A stretch of DNA of 64,000 bases, from the NCBI GenBank assembly GCA_014529385.2, contig CM043947.1, forward strand, positions 131,093,891 to 131,157,890, given 5' to 3'. Shown here piece by piece: positions 22,390 to 33,215 of this stretch. Within the stretch, counting starts at the first letter, position 1; each line of letters begins with the position of its first letter. The position numbers and the translations under genes were made by a program. A model generated the notes under the pieces. That model was not told the origin of the DNA and made no database searches. It saw nothing but the letters and a program-made list of their open reading frames with translations. Source of the DNA: Adiantum capillus-veneris. Taxonomy: Eukaryota > Streptophyta > Polypodiopsida > Polypodiales > Pteridaceae.

Positions 22390-23815
22390 CATTTAATTAT
22401 CAATTGGCTATGGACCATAGTAAGTTACAAAATTATAGCCAGCATTGTGGGATCCATCCATACAACGTGATAAGTCCCATGCCTTTGGCCTATTTAAGGG
22501 ATTCCTCTCTTTCCCTTGTGAAATATGTTGTAATACATTGCACAAAAAATCTTTCCTTTCATGTTCAAGAGGTTGTGGAATGCAAAATATCAAGCATCTA
22601 AGATTCAAACATAAGCTATATACATCAGAGGCTTTAGTGAAAGGAGGGGGTTTTGTGCTAATATTTTTAGGAGTTTTCCGTGGATAATCTCTTTCTTGTT
22701 GTTCTCTTGCTTCTGGGTCTAGTTGTATCAAGCAAGGAAATGTCTCTTTGGTGTTTGCGACACTGCTTGATCCGCAATCAAGAATGCCGACACACATTTC
22801 TTGGCATTGAAGTGTATCATTATGTTACAAGCATGCAAATCATTGTGTAGAGATTCATGGTTGTGAGGAAATTTCAGCATCTGTAAGGAGATATTCATGA
22901 TTGATAAATGTTCTTAATAAATAGCTCCAAAGATCCAAAGGTGTATTTAAAAATCTCTTATAGCTGGTTTGCTCCCATCATGGTGGCATGCTACTGTTCC
23001 ACATTCTAAAGATAAGAATTGGCTTAAGGCTATGATGCACAAGGTATTTTCCAAGATCATACCACAATGTTGAATAGTCATGGAAGTGTCCTCTTCTAGT
23101 GCCATCTGCATGGGAGATTTTTCATGCGGCATGAGCTTGTACATCTTGGCTACGTACACTGCATCCTTGAGTTTTGTATGTGTCACTGTGACCTGCTTCA
23201 CAACAGCAAAGAGACATTTGCTGAGTTGGGGATTTTGCAAGTGAAAAACTAAACTTTTTCCAAACAAGTGAAGGAGAGGGGGGAGGGGTTAGGCTTCCAT
23301 CCAAAGAAATTTCTTATGTGATAGAGGGACATGTAGAAGATGTGACTGCTCCTGGAGTTTGGGCTACACATTCAACAAGTACTTCATGAGCATCTTGACC
23401 TTCCTGTTCTGCCCTTGGATGTTTGGAGGAGTCTTTGTGTCTACTTTTGCTCTTAAGCTCTGAATAAAGCTGTGAAATTAGTTGCGTTTGATCTAGAATC
23501 CCTGGGACAGTCTTGATCTCAGGATGTTGGATACTCTTGAATGTTTGAACATTTTTTCCTAAGAGTTTCTTGATTGTTACATGCATGGCTCCATTTTTCA
23601 CTATGATTCGATCAAATTGCTTTGAAGAAAATGAAGCTTCAAGCTTAGTGAAACAATGTCTCACAAACTCTATAATGAAGTCCTCAAACTTTGATGTAAG
23701 CATATTAAATGCTTGTCAGATGATGCTATGTAACATGATGTAGATAGAGTACAATAGCATCAGTAATGAGTTTACGATGAGCACGCAACAACTTTGTCTC
23801 TACCATACCTGGAAT
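22390..23815 (-). pseudogene. Protein kinase-like pseudogene
   Basis: Read on the minus strand from 23815. A start-like MVETKLLRAHRKLITDAIV precedes stops. Then 23703-23314 is open (FEDFIIEFVRHCFTKLEASF, then a charged region). After a gap of stops comes KMYKLMPHEKSPMQMALEED, then CGTVACHHDGSKP, then the kinase-like catalytic loop ESLHNDLHACNIMIHFNAK, where HxDLxxxN is kept but the usual HRD arginine is Asn. Downstream come TPKRHF, a second open part (22797-22408) with PPFTKASDVYSLCLNL, the usual DVYSLG segment after the activation loop. No clear DFG is seen. At least three breaks; not a working kinase. Which kinase family is unknown. Confidence 0.55.
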
Positions 23816-23984
23816 TCTAAAAAGCACATTAGAGAAGTAAATCTAATTGTTGATGCAGAAAAATTTCATTATAACTTGCATGAAAATGTCATAAACATAA
23901 ATGACATCAAACATAAACATAAAAATACATAAATTGATGTAAGTAATTGAAAATGAAAAGATTAAAAGATATAACTCTCCTTAC

Positions 23985-24380
23985 AGTGCGACTTGGAGGT
24001 TTGCACAGTCAAGGACAAGGTGTCTATACTATATTTAATCCACAGTCCTCCCTACTATGCAACATGATGGCCAATCAGTTACACTTATTTGGACTATGAA
24101 GTAAATTATGTGACCTTGTTCGAAATGATCAATTACAAACTTAGTTAGAAATAGAAGATGTGCAAAAATGGCACACAACTTTAATTTCTCAATGATGTCA
24201 TAACGAATGGTTTTGGATAAAATTAGTTACCTCATTGTATGAAACAAACTGTTCACTCTTTAAGACCTCTTTGTGGTGTGACACGACCGTTTGCACAGCC
24301 AAAGACCGAGCGCTTGTATTTAAACCCTCCTTGCAGTGCGACACGGTGGTCTACACAGACAGAGACAAGGTGTTTTGTTA
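23985..24380. repeat. Degenerate ~60-bp repeats, cluster 2
   Basis: Units with CAGTGCGAC-TGGAGGTTTGCACAG-CAAGGACAAGGTG near 23985, a weak one near 24055, and better ones near 24275 (GGTGTGACACGACCGTTTGC) and 24334 (AGTGCGACACGGTGGTCTAC). They match cluster 3 at 37670-37960 closely and cluster 1 at 10635-11050 loosely. Confidence 0.6.
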
Positions 24381-24675
24381 TCTGAACTCTTAAGGGCCGC
24401 TTTTCAAATTTTGGTCCACCTCTCTCTTTGTATGCACTTTACGGCAAGGCTTCATGGCTTCACGGATGAATGTCCACTTGAAGACTCGAAGCCTTTGGAG
24501 GAAATATCTTTCGAGAGCTTGCCATGGGACAGATGGTTAAGAGGGTGCATTATGGTCCAACATTCATGGAGCCAAGAGCATATTCATTTCCCATTATTTT
24601 CTTCCCATGGGGCTACATCTTTACTTTAAAAATAGGATGGCCAATAATGAAACCAAAGTCAACAAAGGAGGAGGG

Positions 24676-24680
<5 letters not shown>

Positions 24681-24730
<50 letters not shown>

Positions 24731-24750
24731 CCCCCCCCCCCCCCCCCCCC
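24681..24750. repeat. (CT)n followed by poly-C
   Basis: About 23 CT units run into 23 consecutive C. The surrounding 24381-25456 has no gene I can support. Confidence 0.95.
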
Positions 24751-25454
24751 TCCTTATACCACCTCAAAATCCACCAAATATATGTGCACCATTGGCTTCT
24801 CCTCATATGGGGGCCTTACAAATTGTGCAACGTATATTGTGGTGGAAAAACTGAGAGAGGTGGGCATTGCAAGTATACCAACAATGGCCACCCACCAACT
24901 AGAGAGCATCTATCTTGAATCATCATCCCTAAATAATGCCAAGGCAATGGTCTTCCTAGCGGGGTCATGCCATGTGCCATAGCCCTCTTTGTTTGGCATT
25001 GAAAGGGTTAGAGGTCACTCGTAGGGACACAATTACAAGCATAAGATTATCAAACCCCACTATCATCATCTCACTACCACTTTGAGAGAGAGACATCACC
25101 AAAGAACACACCACCACAACAACATGATGCATGACATGAGACACGAGAGAGGAAGCATGAAAACATAGTGGGATGCACGGCCACACACACCATATGCATT
25201 CACACAAAGATCATGCAACACTAAGGTAGTAGGCAAGTATTTGAAGGCACCATGAGCACTCTAGGGCAATGGGGGACGACTCCATTCTACTCTTGGGCCC
25301 TCCTAGCATTTGTCATTTCTCATAATGTTGTTAGCGTTCCCATCGTCATGATGTTTCCCATACTAATCTTGCCACTAATCCACTAACCTGCTAACTCTGG
25401 AAATTTCCAGGCACCATATGGTGGTCCGCACTCCATTGCACATGCTCTACATCA

Positions 25455-25456
<2 letters not shown>

Positions 25457-25525
<69 letters not shown>
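25457..25525. repeat. (CT)n microsatellite
   Basis: About 34 uninterrupted CT units. The stretch up to 25907 shows nothing else recognisable. Confidence 0.95.
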
Positions 25526-25529
<4 letters not shown>

Positions 25530-25907
25530 TACTCCGATGTGCTCTAAAGTGTTCTCTCATTTTCTTATCTAGATGTTGTGTCATTTTCTATCATCATGAA
25601 CATCTGTGTCTGCATCTTAGCCGCATCCCAGGCAAGGTGGTGCCCCCTATTGTGTATCTCCCATGATGAGGCCATTGTGCATAGTCTTGGTGTAGAGGCC
25701 ATCAGGTCTGTTCACAACTTCTATCTCTCACTTTGTAGTGAAGTCACTTGTTCAGAATGAACGACTACAAATTAAATGCAAAATAGAAAGCATGCACAAT
25801 TGGCATATCTATCATGTTTGAACACACACATGTAAACATTCTTAAAGGGCATAACTTGCTATGCAAGCGTTTGAGCATATGGGTGTAGGTAAATATGGTA
25901 GATGTGA

Positions 25908-26915
25908 TGTCATAATAACTAATATCTAGTTATCCTAAATGATTTTCTCATGTTAAACTAATCAGTACTAGGGGAGAAAAAGCTAGAATATTGGTTAAGC
26001 TGGCAGACCGGCCACGGTAGGGATCCAAAAGAGGGAAAATAGGGATCCAAAAGGGGGGCCATCTGCAAAAGAGAAATGTGCAACAATGGGTTTCAAAGAC
26101 CCTAAAGTTCAGCCCATTAAGACTTTCAAAATGCTAAGGTTCCAATTTTCAATGTAAAGTCCAATGGTCAAACCTTAAGGGATATTGGATGCTTTGTAAG
26201 TGTACAATAAGTCTTCCTAGATCCCTACATAGGAGGGGGTGAGCCCTTTTAGTAGGGGATGAGAGAGAAACACACACACTCATGCAAGCCCCTTTACACA
26301 AAGAGCATACGGGACACATGTCAGCTCCCTAGCCCAGTTGCCCCCAAGGTGCACTCAAATCCTATTGGATGGCCATAGAGGTGGACCAATGAGAATTAGG
26401 CTAGAGTACATTTAGTTTTATTAATTTTAAAACAATTGATAAAAGAACCAATAGGAATTAAGCTCTGTAAAAGACTATTGGACAATCTCCCAAGGGGTCC
26501 AATGAGCATTCAGCAGCCCAATGGCTTGCTTGATTCCTATTGGCTAGAAGACAAAGGGGTCCAATGAGAGTTTAATTCCATTATTTAATTACCTAAATCT
26601 CTCACAAAAGGGGAAAGGAGGACACATGTCACAAGGCTATCACTTATGCTTCTCAATTATCATTGGTTAAGCTTTGCAGGGTCCAATAGGGTGCCATCAT
26701 GAGTAAATTGCAAGAGGGGTCGATCAAGAGAGAGAGGGGCTGATTTTGGCAAGGCATTATCACACACACACACACACACAATCTCATGTGTGAAGCAAGA
26801 AGAATCTCTCTCCTTCTCAACCTTTAATGGAAATCTCATCACCTACTCCAAGCTTGTGAGAAGGGAAGCCTACATCAACAACTCTTGGCTTTGTGATGCA
26901 AATCCAACCAAGAGT
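25908..26915 (+). mobile_element. Ty3/gypsy 5' LTR, first part (split by a copia element)
   Basis: Starts TGTCATAATAACTAATATCT. The first ~230 bases recur at 36621-36847, directly after a purine-rich tract, which fixes this as an LTR start. The LTR continues to 26915, where a copia LTR begins, and resumes after the copia element at about 32097, ending GTTACA at 32800 just before a primer binding site. A short CA repeat lies at 26759-26780. Removing the insertion and local duplication gives an LTR of roughly 1.5 kb. Confidence 0.75.
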
Positions 26916-27139
26916 TGTTACCATATACATGTGGTAGTGATGTGTGTGAACACACTAGGACCGCCGGGGCATTTTTTCCCTCTTTAGGAGGTTTTTTCCC
27001 CGGAGCATTGTATATACGCCCATCACTCTAGGGCTATCTATCTTTCCATTGCACACTAAGTAACACACTCTCTATTGTGTTCCTTGAGCTTCCTTCATCT
27101 TCTCCAAGTTGTGTGTGTTTCTCTGCAACCCTAATTCCA
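26916..27139 (+). mobile_element. Ty1/copia 5' LTR
   Basis: Begins TGTTACCATATACATGTGG and ends near CCCTAATTCCA, followed after five bases by a TGGTATCAGAGC primer site. The 3' LTR at 31791 starts with the same bases and shares the blocks TATACGCCCATCACTCTAGG and CACACTAAGTAACACACTC. About 224 bp, short as is normal for copia LTRs. Confidence 0.85.
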
Positions 27140-27144
27140 AAAAT

Positions 27145-27156
27145 TGGTATCAGAGC
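27145..27156 (+). other. Primer binding site, tRNA-iMet type (copia)
   Basis: TGGTATCAGAGC matches the complement of the 3' end of plant initiator methionine tRNA, the usual primer for copia reverse transcription. Confidence 0.85.
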
Positions 27157-27503
27157 AGGTTACTTCCTCCCGGGCTTAGTCGCCAGCTGCTCCAGCACAC
27201 GCTTGCTCACTTTCTCCAATTACAGTGAGGTTTGGCAAGCTTCGCAGGTTGACAAAAATTTCAAGAGAACTTGTAGAGCTCAATTTGCTCAGATTTTTGA
27301 TTCGGGCTCATTTCGACCTCCGTTTCCACTACAGGTAGTACTACACAGGCTATTTCGTCATTTTGTGCAGAATTTTTGTCAGTGTCATTTTCTCCATAAC
27401 AGGTGCCTTACAATCTTATACGGTTTGTGCTATATAGCACGTGTTGTTCCCACTACATTTCTCCTCTTTTCAAGCAGTTTTCACCTCATGTGCAGCATTT
27501 ACC

Positions 27504-28510
27504 ATGGCTGACAACAACACAGATGTGTTCAAGATGTTTACTACTAAGGACAGGTTGGATGGGGACAATTACCCTATGTGGGCTTACATGATGCAACATG
27601 TTCTTGTGTCAAAGGGCATCTAGAATATTGTGGAGGGCATTGATGTATGTCTTGGTTCTGAGGATGTAGGCGATGTTGAGGATGTTGCAGGTCTTGCTGC
27701 AAGGATTGCTACTATTAGAGTTGTTTTGCCTACGGTAGAACAAGCTCGTTGGGATGTAAAGGATGCGCAGGCTCATGCATTGATTGCGTTGTCTGTGAAG
27801 CGCACCATTGTTCCTCACATCCGTTTAGCTAAATCTGCAAAACAGGCTTGGGATATTTTGGCTGGTCTTTATGCAAGTCGCAATGAGGTTAAAATTTCTT
27901 TGCTACGTAAAGAGTTGGAGTCAAAGATTATGCATGAGGAAGATGATATGGACACTTTCCTTGCTAGTGTCAACGATATCAATGAGAAACTTATTTCTGC
28001 AGGTGAAGTCATTTTAGATAGTTCCCTTGTGCAGACTGTTCTTGATGCCTTACCAGATTCTTACCAGACTTTTGCTAGTACTTGGAGACTTATGACCCAA
28101 GGAAATCCAGAAGTTGTCCAGTTTGATGCATTATGCACATTGCTATTAAAAGAGTCACTTTCCAGGAAAAACAGGACTAGACAGCGTGCAGTTGAACAGG
28201 ATTTTATTTCTTCTCAAAGAAAGAGTGGTAGCAGCAATGCAGCCACTTCTTATGGTTCTGGTGCGAGTGGCAAAAACTTCTGTTCCCAATGCTTCTGTTG
28301 GCAGCACTTTGTCTGGCAATTTTGGTGATAAGGGCAAAAAGATGACGTGTTGCCATTATTGTAAAGAGGCTAAGAAGAAAGAGGGTGGTTCCACTGCAAA
28401 TGTTGGTTCCACTACAAATGTAGCCAATGTTGAGTCTTCTGTAAAAGGAGACTGTAATGCTGATGTAGAATGGGCTTTTAGCACAGAGTGCACTTACAAT
28501 TCTGTTGTCC
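27504..28510 (+). pseudogene. Ty1/copia Gag
   Basis: Capsid-nucleocapsid protein. Starts MADNNTDVFKMFTTKDRLDG, with the copia Gag opening (DGxNYPMWAYMM). A stop at about 27621 is followed by the long open part 27630-28328 containing AWDILAGLYASRNEVKISLL, DMDTFLASVNDINEKL and LDALPDSYQTFAS, typical of copia gag (UBN2-like). A frameshift near 28270 moves to the frame of FGDKGKKMTCCHYCKEAKKK. There the CCHC zinc knuckle keeps its first two cysteines, but the GHxxxxC half is missing. The chosen start is the only Met before the conserved opening. Confidence 0.88.
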
Positions 28511-28800
28511 ATGATGCATGCTTGTCAATTACTGCAGATTCACATGTGACAGTGGTGCTACAAAGAACATTACCTCACATCATGAATTTTTCACCTCTCT
28601 CGAGTCTGTCCCTCATCGGAATTCAGTCACTTGTGCCAACAATGCCTCTTATCCGGTTCAGGGAGTTGGATAGATTGTGCTTACTGCTGCTAATGGTAGT
28701 TCTTTCACACTTGTTGATGCACTTTATGTACCTGGGATCAATAAGAATCTCTTGTCTATATCCGCACTTGCTAGACTTGGACTTGTAGTCAAATTTGTGG
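28511..28800 (+). pseudogene. Ty1/copia protease
   Basis: In a frame different from the long open stretch, CDSGATKNITSHHEFF gives the aspartic protease active site (DSGAT). It is followed by GNxVxLTAANGSSFTL-like and DALYVPGINKNLLSISAL, the standard end of copia protease. A stop falls at about 28671. Function would be to cleave the Gag-Pol polyprotein; here it is broken by frameshift. Confidence 0.85.
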
Positions 28801-29870
28801 ATGACAGATGTACATTTCATGATCTCAGTTTTGGTGATGAAATTGTTGCATCTGGCCTTTTGTGCCATGGGCTGTATAAGCTCACTTTGTATGACAAGTG
28901 TGGACAAAATTTTGCAACTGCAGTTGCAAATTCTAGGGCTATTTCAGATGCAAAACTTTGGCATGCACGTTTTGGTGATCTGAATTTTGCCAATTTTTTG
29001 CGTTTGCAGAAATCTGATATGGTTGCTTCTTTGCCGCCTCTTGAAGCACCTGGTCAAACATGTTTGTGAAGGCTGTATTCTGGGTAAAATGCAGCGTTCT
29101 AAGTTTCCAAAGGATGGTTCAGTTAGGGCCACATGCAGGTTGTAGCTTGTGCATAGTGATGTTTGTGGGTGCATGCAAACTCCATCCTTGGGCAATTACC
29201 TGTACTTCGTGACTTTCATTGATGATTACTCCAGGCATGCATGGGTATTTCCGCTTAAAGTGAAGTCCGAAGTTTTTATGTGCTTCAAACAATTTCTGCC
29301 TATGGCTGAAAATGTTTCGAAATGTACTATGGGCACCCTCTGTTCCGATCGAGGGGGGGAGTATATGTCTCATGAATTCAATGCATTTCTAGCTAGTCAT
29401 GGAATAAAGCACCAATATAAAATGCCTTATACACCTCAACAAAATGGTGTTGCTGAGAGGAAAAACAGGTCACTTATGAAAATGGCATGATGTATGGTCA
29501 AAAGTCAAGCTTTGCTGCATTCTTTTTTGCTTGAGGCCATCATGTGTGCCACTTATGTACTAAACAGATGTCCTACGAAAGCTTTGCAGTCTATTACTCC
29601 ATGTGAAGCAGGGCATGATAGAAAGCCTTCTATTGAGCACATGCGTGTTTTGGGTTGTTTGGCATATGCTTTGCTGCCACAAAAACAGTGCTGATAAGGC
29701 TGTCAAATGTATTTTTGTTGGTTATAGTGCTGAAAGCAAAGGTTACAGGTTGTATCATCTGCAAACAAATTGTATTCTGGTTTCACAGAATGTAGTGTTT
29801 GTGGAAGATTCTGTTCAGCCCTTGCTGTCATGTACTAGAGAGAGTAATGTAAGATCACAGGACATTTATG
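28801..29870 (+). pseudogene. Ty1/copia GAG-pre-integrase and integrase
   Basis: The zinc-binding pre-integrase region (LWHARFGDLNFANFLRLQ, then after a shift CEGCILGKMQRSKFP) leads into the integrase core. It holds LVHSDVCG, FIDDYSRHAWVFPLK, LCSDRGGEYMSHEF and TPQQNGVAERKNRSL, so all three acidic residues of the D,D-35-E triad can be seen. Stops follow (near 29143, 29488). The C-terminal part continues as ATYVLNRCPTKAL, then after a shift KCIFVGYSAESKGYRLY. It would insert the cDNA; too many breaks to work. Confidence 0.88.
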
Positions 29871-30219
29871 ACACTTTGTTGCCTCTTTTCAGTGGTGGAA
29901 ATACGAATGTAAGTTCCAATGAGGCAAGTGTACAGCCTATGGGGGTTTCTGAAAATGTTACAGATCAGCCTATTACTGATGCAGATGTACATGCTGTACT
30001 TGGTGAGGAGAGGGCTGAAAATGAGCAGTCTAGACGTATGCCAAAATGGCTGGTGCACACTTTGCGTGACAGTAAATTGGATGCACCTTCGTCTAGTCGT
30101 ACTCGTTCACGCTCTTGCGGTGCATCTTATGCATCAAATTGTTATTCTTTGGCTTGTCTAGCTTACATGATGTTGAGGAGCCTCTGTCTTTTGTTGAAGC
30201 ACAGAATTCAGAAAATTGA

Positions 30220-31160
30220 ATGGCTACCATGCAATCAAAATATGATGCACTTATAGAAACTGACTCATGGACTTTATGTGATTTGCCTCCTGGCAAAAAG
30301 GCCATTGGTACAAAGTGGGTTTACAAGTTGAAATGCAAGCCGGATGGTGAGATCGATCGCCATAAGGCTTGACTTGTTGCAAAGGGTTATGCACAGCAAA
30401 AAGGCATAGATTATGAAGAGACCTTTTCTCCCACTTGTCGTATGACTACTGTGCGTTTTCTATGTGCATTGGCAGCTCATTTTGGTTGCGATGTACATCA
30501 ATCAAACATTGTTACTGCTTTCTTGAATGGTGACATATTTGACGAAGTTTATGTAACGCAACCTCGCGGTTTTGTCATAAAAGGACAAGAGGACAAAGTG
30601 TGCAGATGTAAGAAGGCTTTGTATGGGTTGAAGCAAACTCCTCGTGCTTGGTATGAGAAAGCTGACACTCATTTAGTCAAACGAGGCTTTTGTAACCGTC
30701 CAACAGAAAGCACATTGTATGTAAAGCGTGAGGGTGATGTGCTTCTCATTGTGGTTCTTTATGTCAATGATTTGCTGATCACTGGACCAAATGAGAGACA
30801 TATTGCTGAATTTAAGGCTGATTTGAATGCTACTTTCAAGATAAAATATTTGGGGCTGTTGCATTATTACTTGGGTATACAGTTTAAGCAATGTGATGGT
30901 GGTATTGCCTTGTGTCAAAAAAGTTACATAGAGACATTGCTATGTAAGTTTGGACTTGAGGATTGTAAACATATTGCCACTCCCATGGAAATAGGTTTGA
31001 AGTTGAGTCTACATGATGCTGGCAATCCTGCTGATGTCACTCTTTACCAAACTTCTGTTGGCTGCCTCATTTATGTATGCAACACGAGGCTAGATATTCA
31101 ATTTGCAGTCTCAAAGGTTAGTAGATTTATGCATAGCCCAGGGTCTAAGCATTGGTAGGA
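30220..31160 (+). pseudogene. Ty1/copia reverse transcriptase
   Basis: Starts with AMQSKYDALIETDSWTL and GTKWVYKLKCKPDGEIDRHK, has a stop where R is expected (KA*LVAKGYAQ), then is open from 30442. Motifs: YEETFSPTCRMTTVR, DVHQSNIVTAFLNGD, KALYGLKQTPRAWYEK and the catalytic box LYVNDLLITG. The usual YVDD is YVND here, so the first catalytic aspartate is replaced by asparagine. The end (PTRDIQFAVSKVSRFM-like) is in frame up to a stop at 31158. Confidence 0.9.
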
Positions 31161-31670
31161 TGTCAAGAGGATTTTTTGCTACCTTAGTGGCACTTTACAT
31201 CTTGGCTTGTTTTATGCCAAGGGGGGATCATTGCCGCCAGAATTACATGCTTTATCGGACTCAGATTGGGCTGGTTGTTTTGACACGCGAGTGTCCACAA
31301 GTGGTTTTTGTTTCATGCTTGGCAATTCATGTATATCATGGTTGAGCAAGAAGAAACCTACTTGGCCACTTCGAGTTGTGAGGCTAAGTACAGGGCAGTC
31401 TTCACAGCTACGATTGAGTGTGTATGGCTCATAAGCCTTATGGCTGATTTGGGTGTTGGAAAGGACACTGCCAACACTATCTACATTCACATTCAGAGCG
31501 CATTGGCAGTTGCAAGGAACCCAATTTTTCATGCTCGTACAAAGCACAGTGAGGTGCATTACCACTATGTCAGGGAGAGGCTCTCAGCAGGAGAGATTAG
31601 CTTGGCTTATGTGCCAACAAAGGACAACCTTGCAGATCTTTTCACAAAGGCATTGTCTCGTGAGAAGTGA
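31161..31670 (+). pseudogene. Ty1/copia RNase H
   Basis: After a stop at 31158 and shifts, motifs are IFCYLSGTLHLGLFYAKG, LSDSDWAGCFDTRVSTSGF, then in another frame EETYLATSSCEAKYRAV, then IHARTKHSEVHYHYVRERL-like and LAYVPTKDNLADLFTKALS. This is the standard copia RNase H with its C-terminal DxxTK end. The coding region ends about 110 bases before the 3' LTR. Confidence 0.88.
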
Positions 31671-31780
31671 GAAGCTTTTTGCAAAGCTTTGGGCTTACTC
31701 CCCTTTGTGGACTGATCATGTCCTCAGGGCATGTCACTTCCCTCTACTCATGTGCCAGCTCTCATTCACCGCATCACTCC

Positions 31781-31790
31781 AGGGGGGATT
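31781..31790 (+). other. Polypurine tract (copia)
   Basis: AGGGGGGATT lies directly before the 3' LTR start and would prime plus-strand synthesis. Confidence 0.75.
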
Positions 31791-32096
31791 TGTTACCATA
31801 TACATGTGGTAGTGATCTGTGTGAATACACTAGGAGGTCTTTTCCCCCGAGCATTGCATATACGCCCATCACTCTAGGGAGGTCTTTTCCCCCGAGCATT
31901 GCATATACGCCCATCACTCTAGGGCTATCTATCTTTCCATTGTAGGAGGTCTTTTCCCCCGAGCATTGCATATACGCCCATCACTCTAGGGCTATCTATC
32001 TTTCCATTGCACACTAAGTAACACACTCTCTATTGTGTGCCTTGAGCTTCCTTCGTCTTCTCCAAGCTGTGTGTGTTTCTCTACAACCCTAATTCG
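31791..32096 (+). mobile_element. Ty1/copia 3' LTR with internal tandem duplications
   Basis: Starts TGTTACCATATACATGTGG like the 5' LTR but is about 80 bases longer. The block AGGAGGTCTTTTCCCCCGAG with CATATACGCCCATCACTCTA is present three times (about 31831, 31878 and 31944), where the 5' LTR has one copy. The end near CCTAATTC runs into flanking sequence, and that junction is itself duplicated (see 32061-32328). No clean 5-bp target duplication is seen. Confidence 0.8.
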
Positions 32097-32328
32097 AGCC
32101 AGACTTCAATGCATGCTCATCGCCTCTACCATGCTAATTACTAAGCTATTCTAAGCTTTTATGAGTGATTATGTGAGGAGATATACATATTTCTCCAAGC
32201 TGTGTGTGTTTCTCTGCAACCCTAATTCGAGCCAGACTTCAATGCATGCTCATCGCCTCTACCATGCTAATTACTAAGCTATAGGCTAAGCTTTTATGAG
32301 TGATTATGTGAGGAGATATACATATTTC
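32061..32328. repeat. 133-bp tandem duplication across the copia LTR end
   Basis: TCCAAGCTGTGTGTGTTTCT and the following bases through AGGAGATATACATATTTCT occur at 32061 and again at 32194. Each copy holds the last ~35 bases of the copia 3' LTR plus about 100 bases of host LTR, so the duplication happened after insertion. Confidence 0.85.
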
Positions 32329-32800
32329 TTGTAAGACTATTCCTTCTTCCTCTCAATCTACTCTCATACCCAGCTAGCTCTCACCATCTTCGAATGTGTG
32401 TGGGGTCTTGGGTCTGAGACCGTGAAGGAATTGATGTTGTGTTTTATAAGTGTGTGCATGGTGCTTGAAGTTTCCATCTTCATTGCACCAACAAGTTATT
32501 GAAGGAACACAAAGTATTGTATTGTAAAATGTCTCCTTTGATGGGGGAAACCTATAATACAAATCCTTTTGAAGGGGGGACCGGCTCCATGTAAATCCGG
32601 TCCTCAACTATTGTCAATAGCTTAATTTCTCTCTCTTTTGAAGTATTGTTCATGCCTATCTAGCTAGGTGTTATTCTTTTTGTTGCTCTCTCCATCCAAG
32701 CACTCTTGCTATACTCATTAGGAATCTGATCTAATGAAATGCTGACTATGTTTATGCTATTTTCCGCTACACACAAGTTACTAGGCCATTATATGTTACA
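32097..32800 (+). mobile_element. Ty3/gypsy 5' LTR, second part
   Basis: Continuation of the LTR that starts at 25908, after the copia insertion. It ends ATATGTTACA at 32800, immediately before a primer binding site; the CA end matches the TG start. Contains no coding signal. Confidence 0.7.
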
Positions 32801-32801
32801 T

Positions 32802-32819
32802 TGGTATCAGAGCACAAGG
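32802..32819 (+). other. Primer binding site, tRNA-iMet type (Ty3)
   Basis: TGGTATCAGAGCACAAGG, complementary to the initiator methionine tRNA 3' end, one base after the LTR. Confidence 0.85.
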
Positions 32820-33215
32820 TTTCTCTTTTCTTGCTCAAGAAGGGAGGTCCTCAAGCTAGCTATAAATGGTTGGTATTATTAATTGAAATTGAGTAAGTAA
32901 AATAGGGATTTTTCAACCTTGCAGTGTGCCTGCCTTCGTGCAGATAACGAGGCATCACCATTGAGAGCTATGGACTTAATAGTGAGTCCTACGGGGCCTT
33001 GCCTATGGCTTAACCACTATTGAGCTATTAGAAGCTTGACAGGAGCCGGTATTGTTTTGGTGTTGAAAGACCCTCTCTTCTGTTCCTTGCAATTAATGAT
33101 ATTCGAGCACGGGTATAGTAGCTTGAGTGATTTTCTAAAGGGGTAAAGAGGAGCAACAACTAGGGCTTGAAGTGCCAAAGTATACCTAAACATATTACAC
33201 CTAAAAATTGTTATA

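Noticed and set aside
28204-28512. Minus-strand ORFs opposite copia gag and pol
   Set aside because: Shadows of the plus-strand coding region; no independent motifs.
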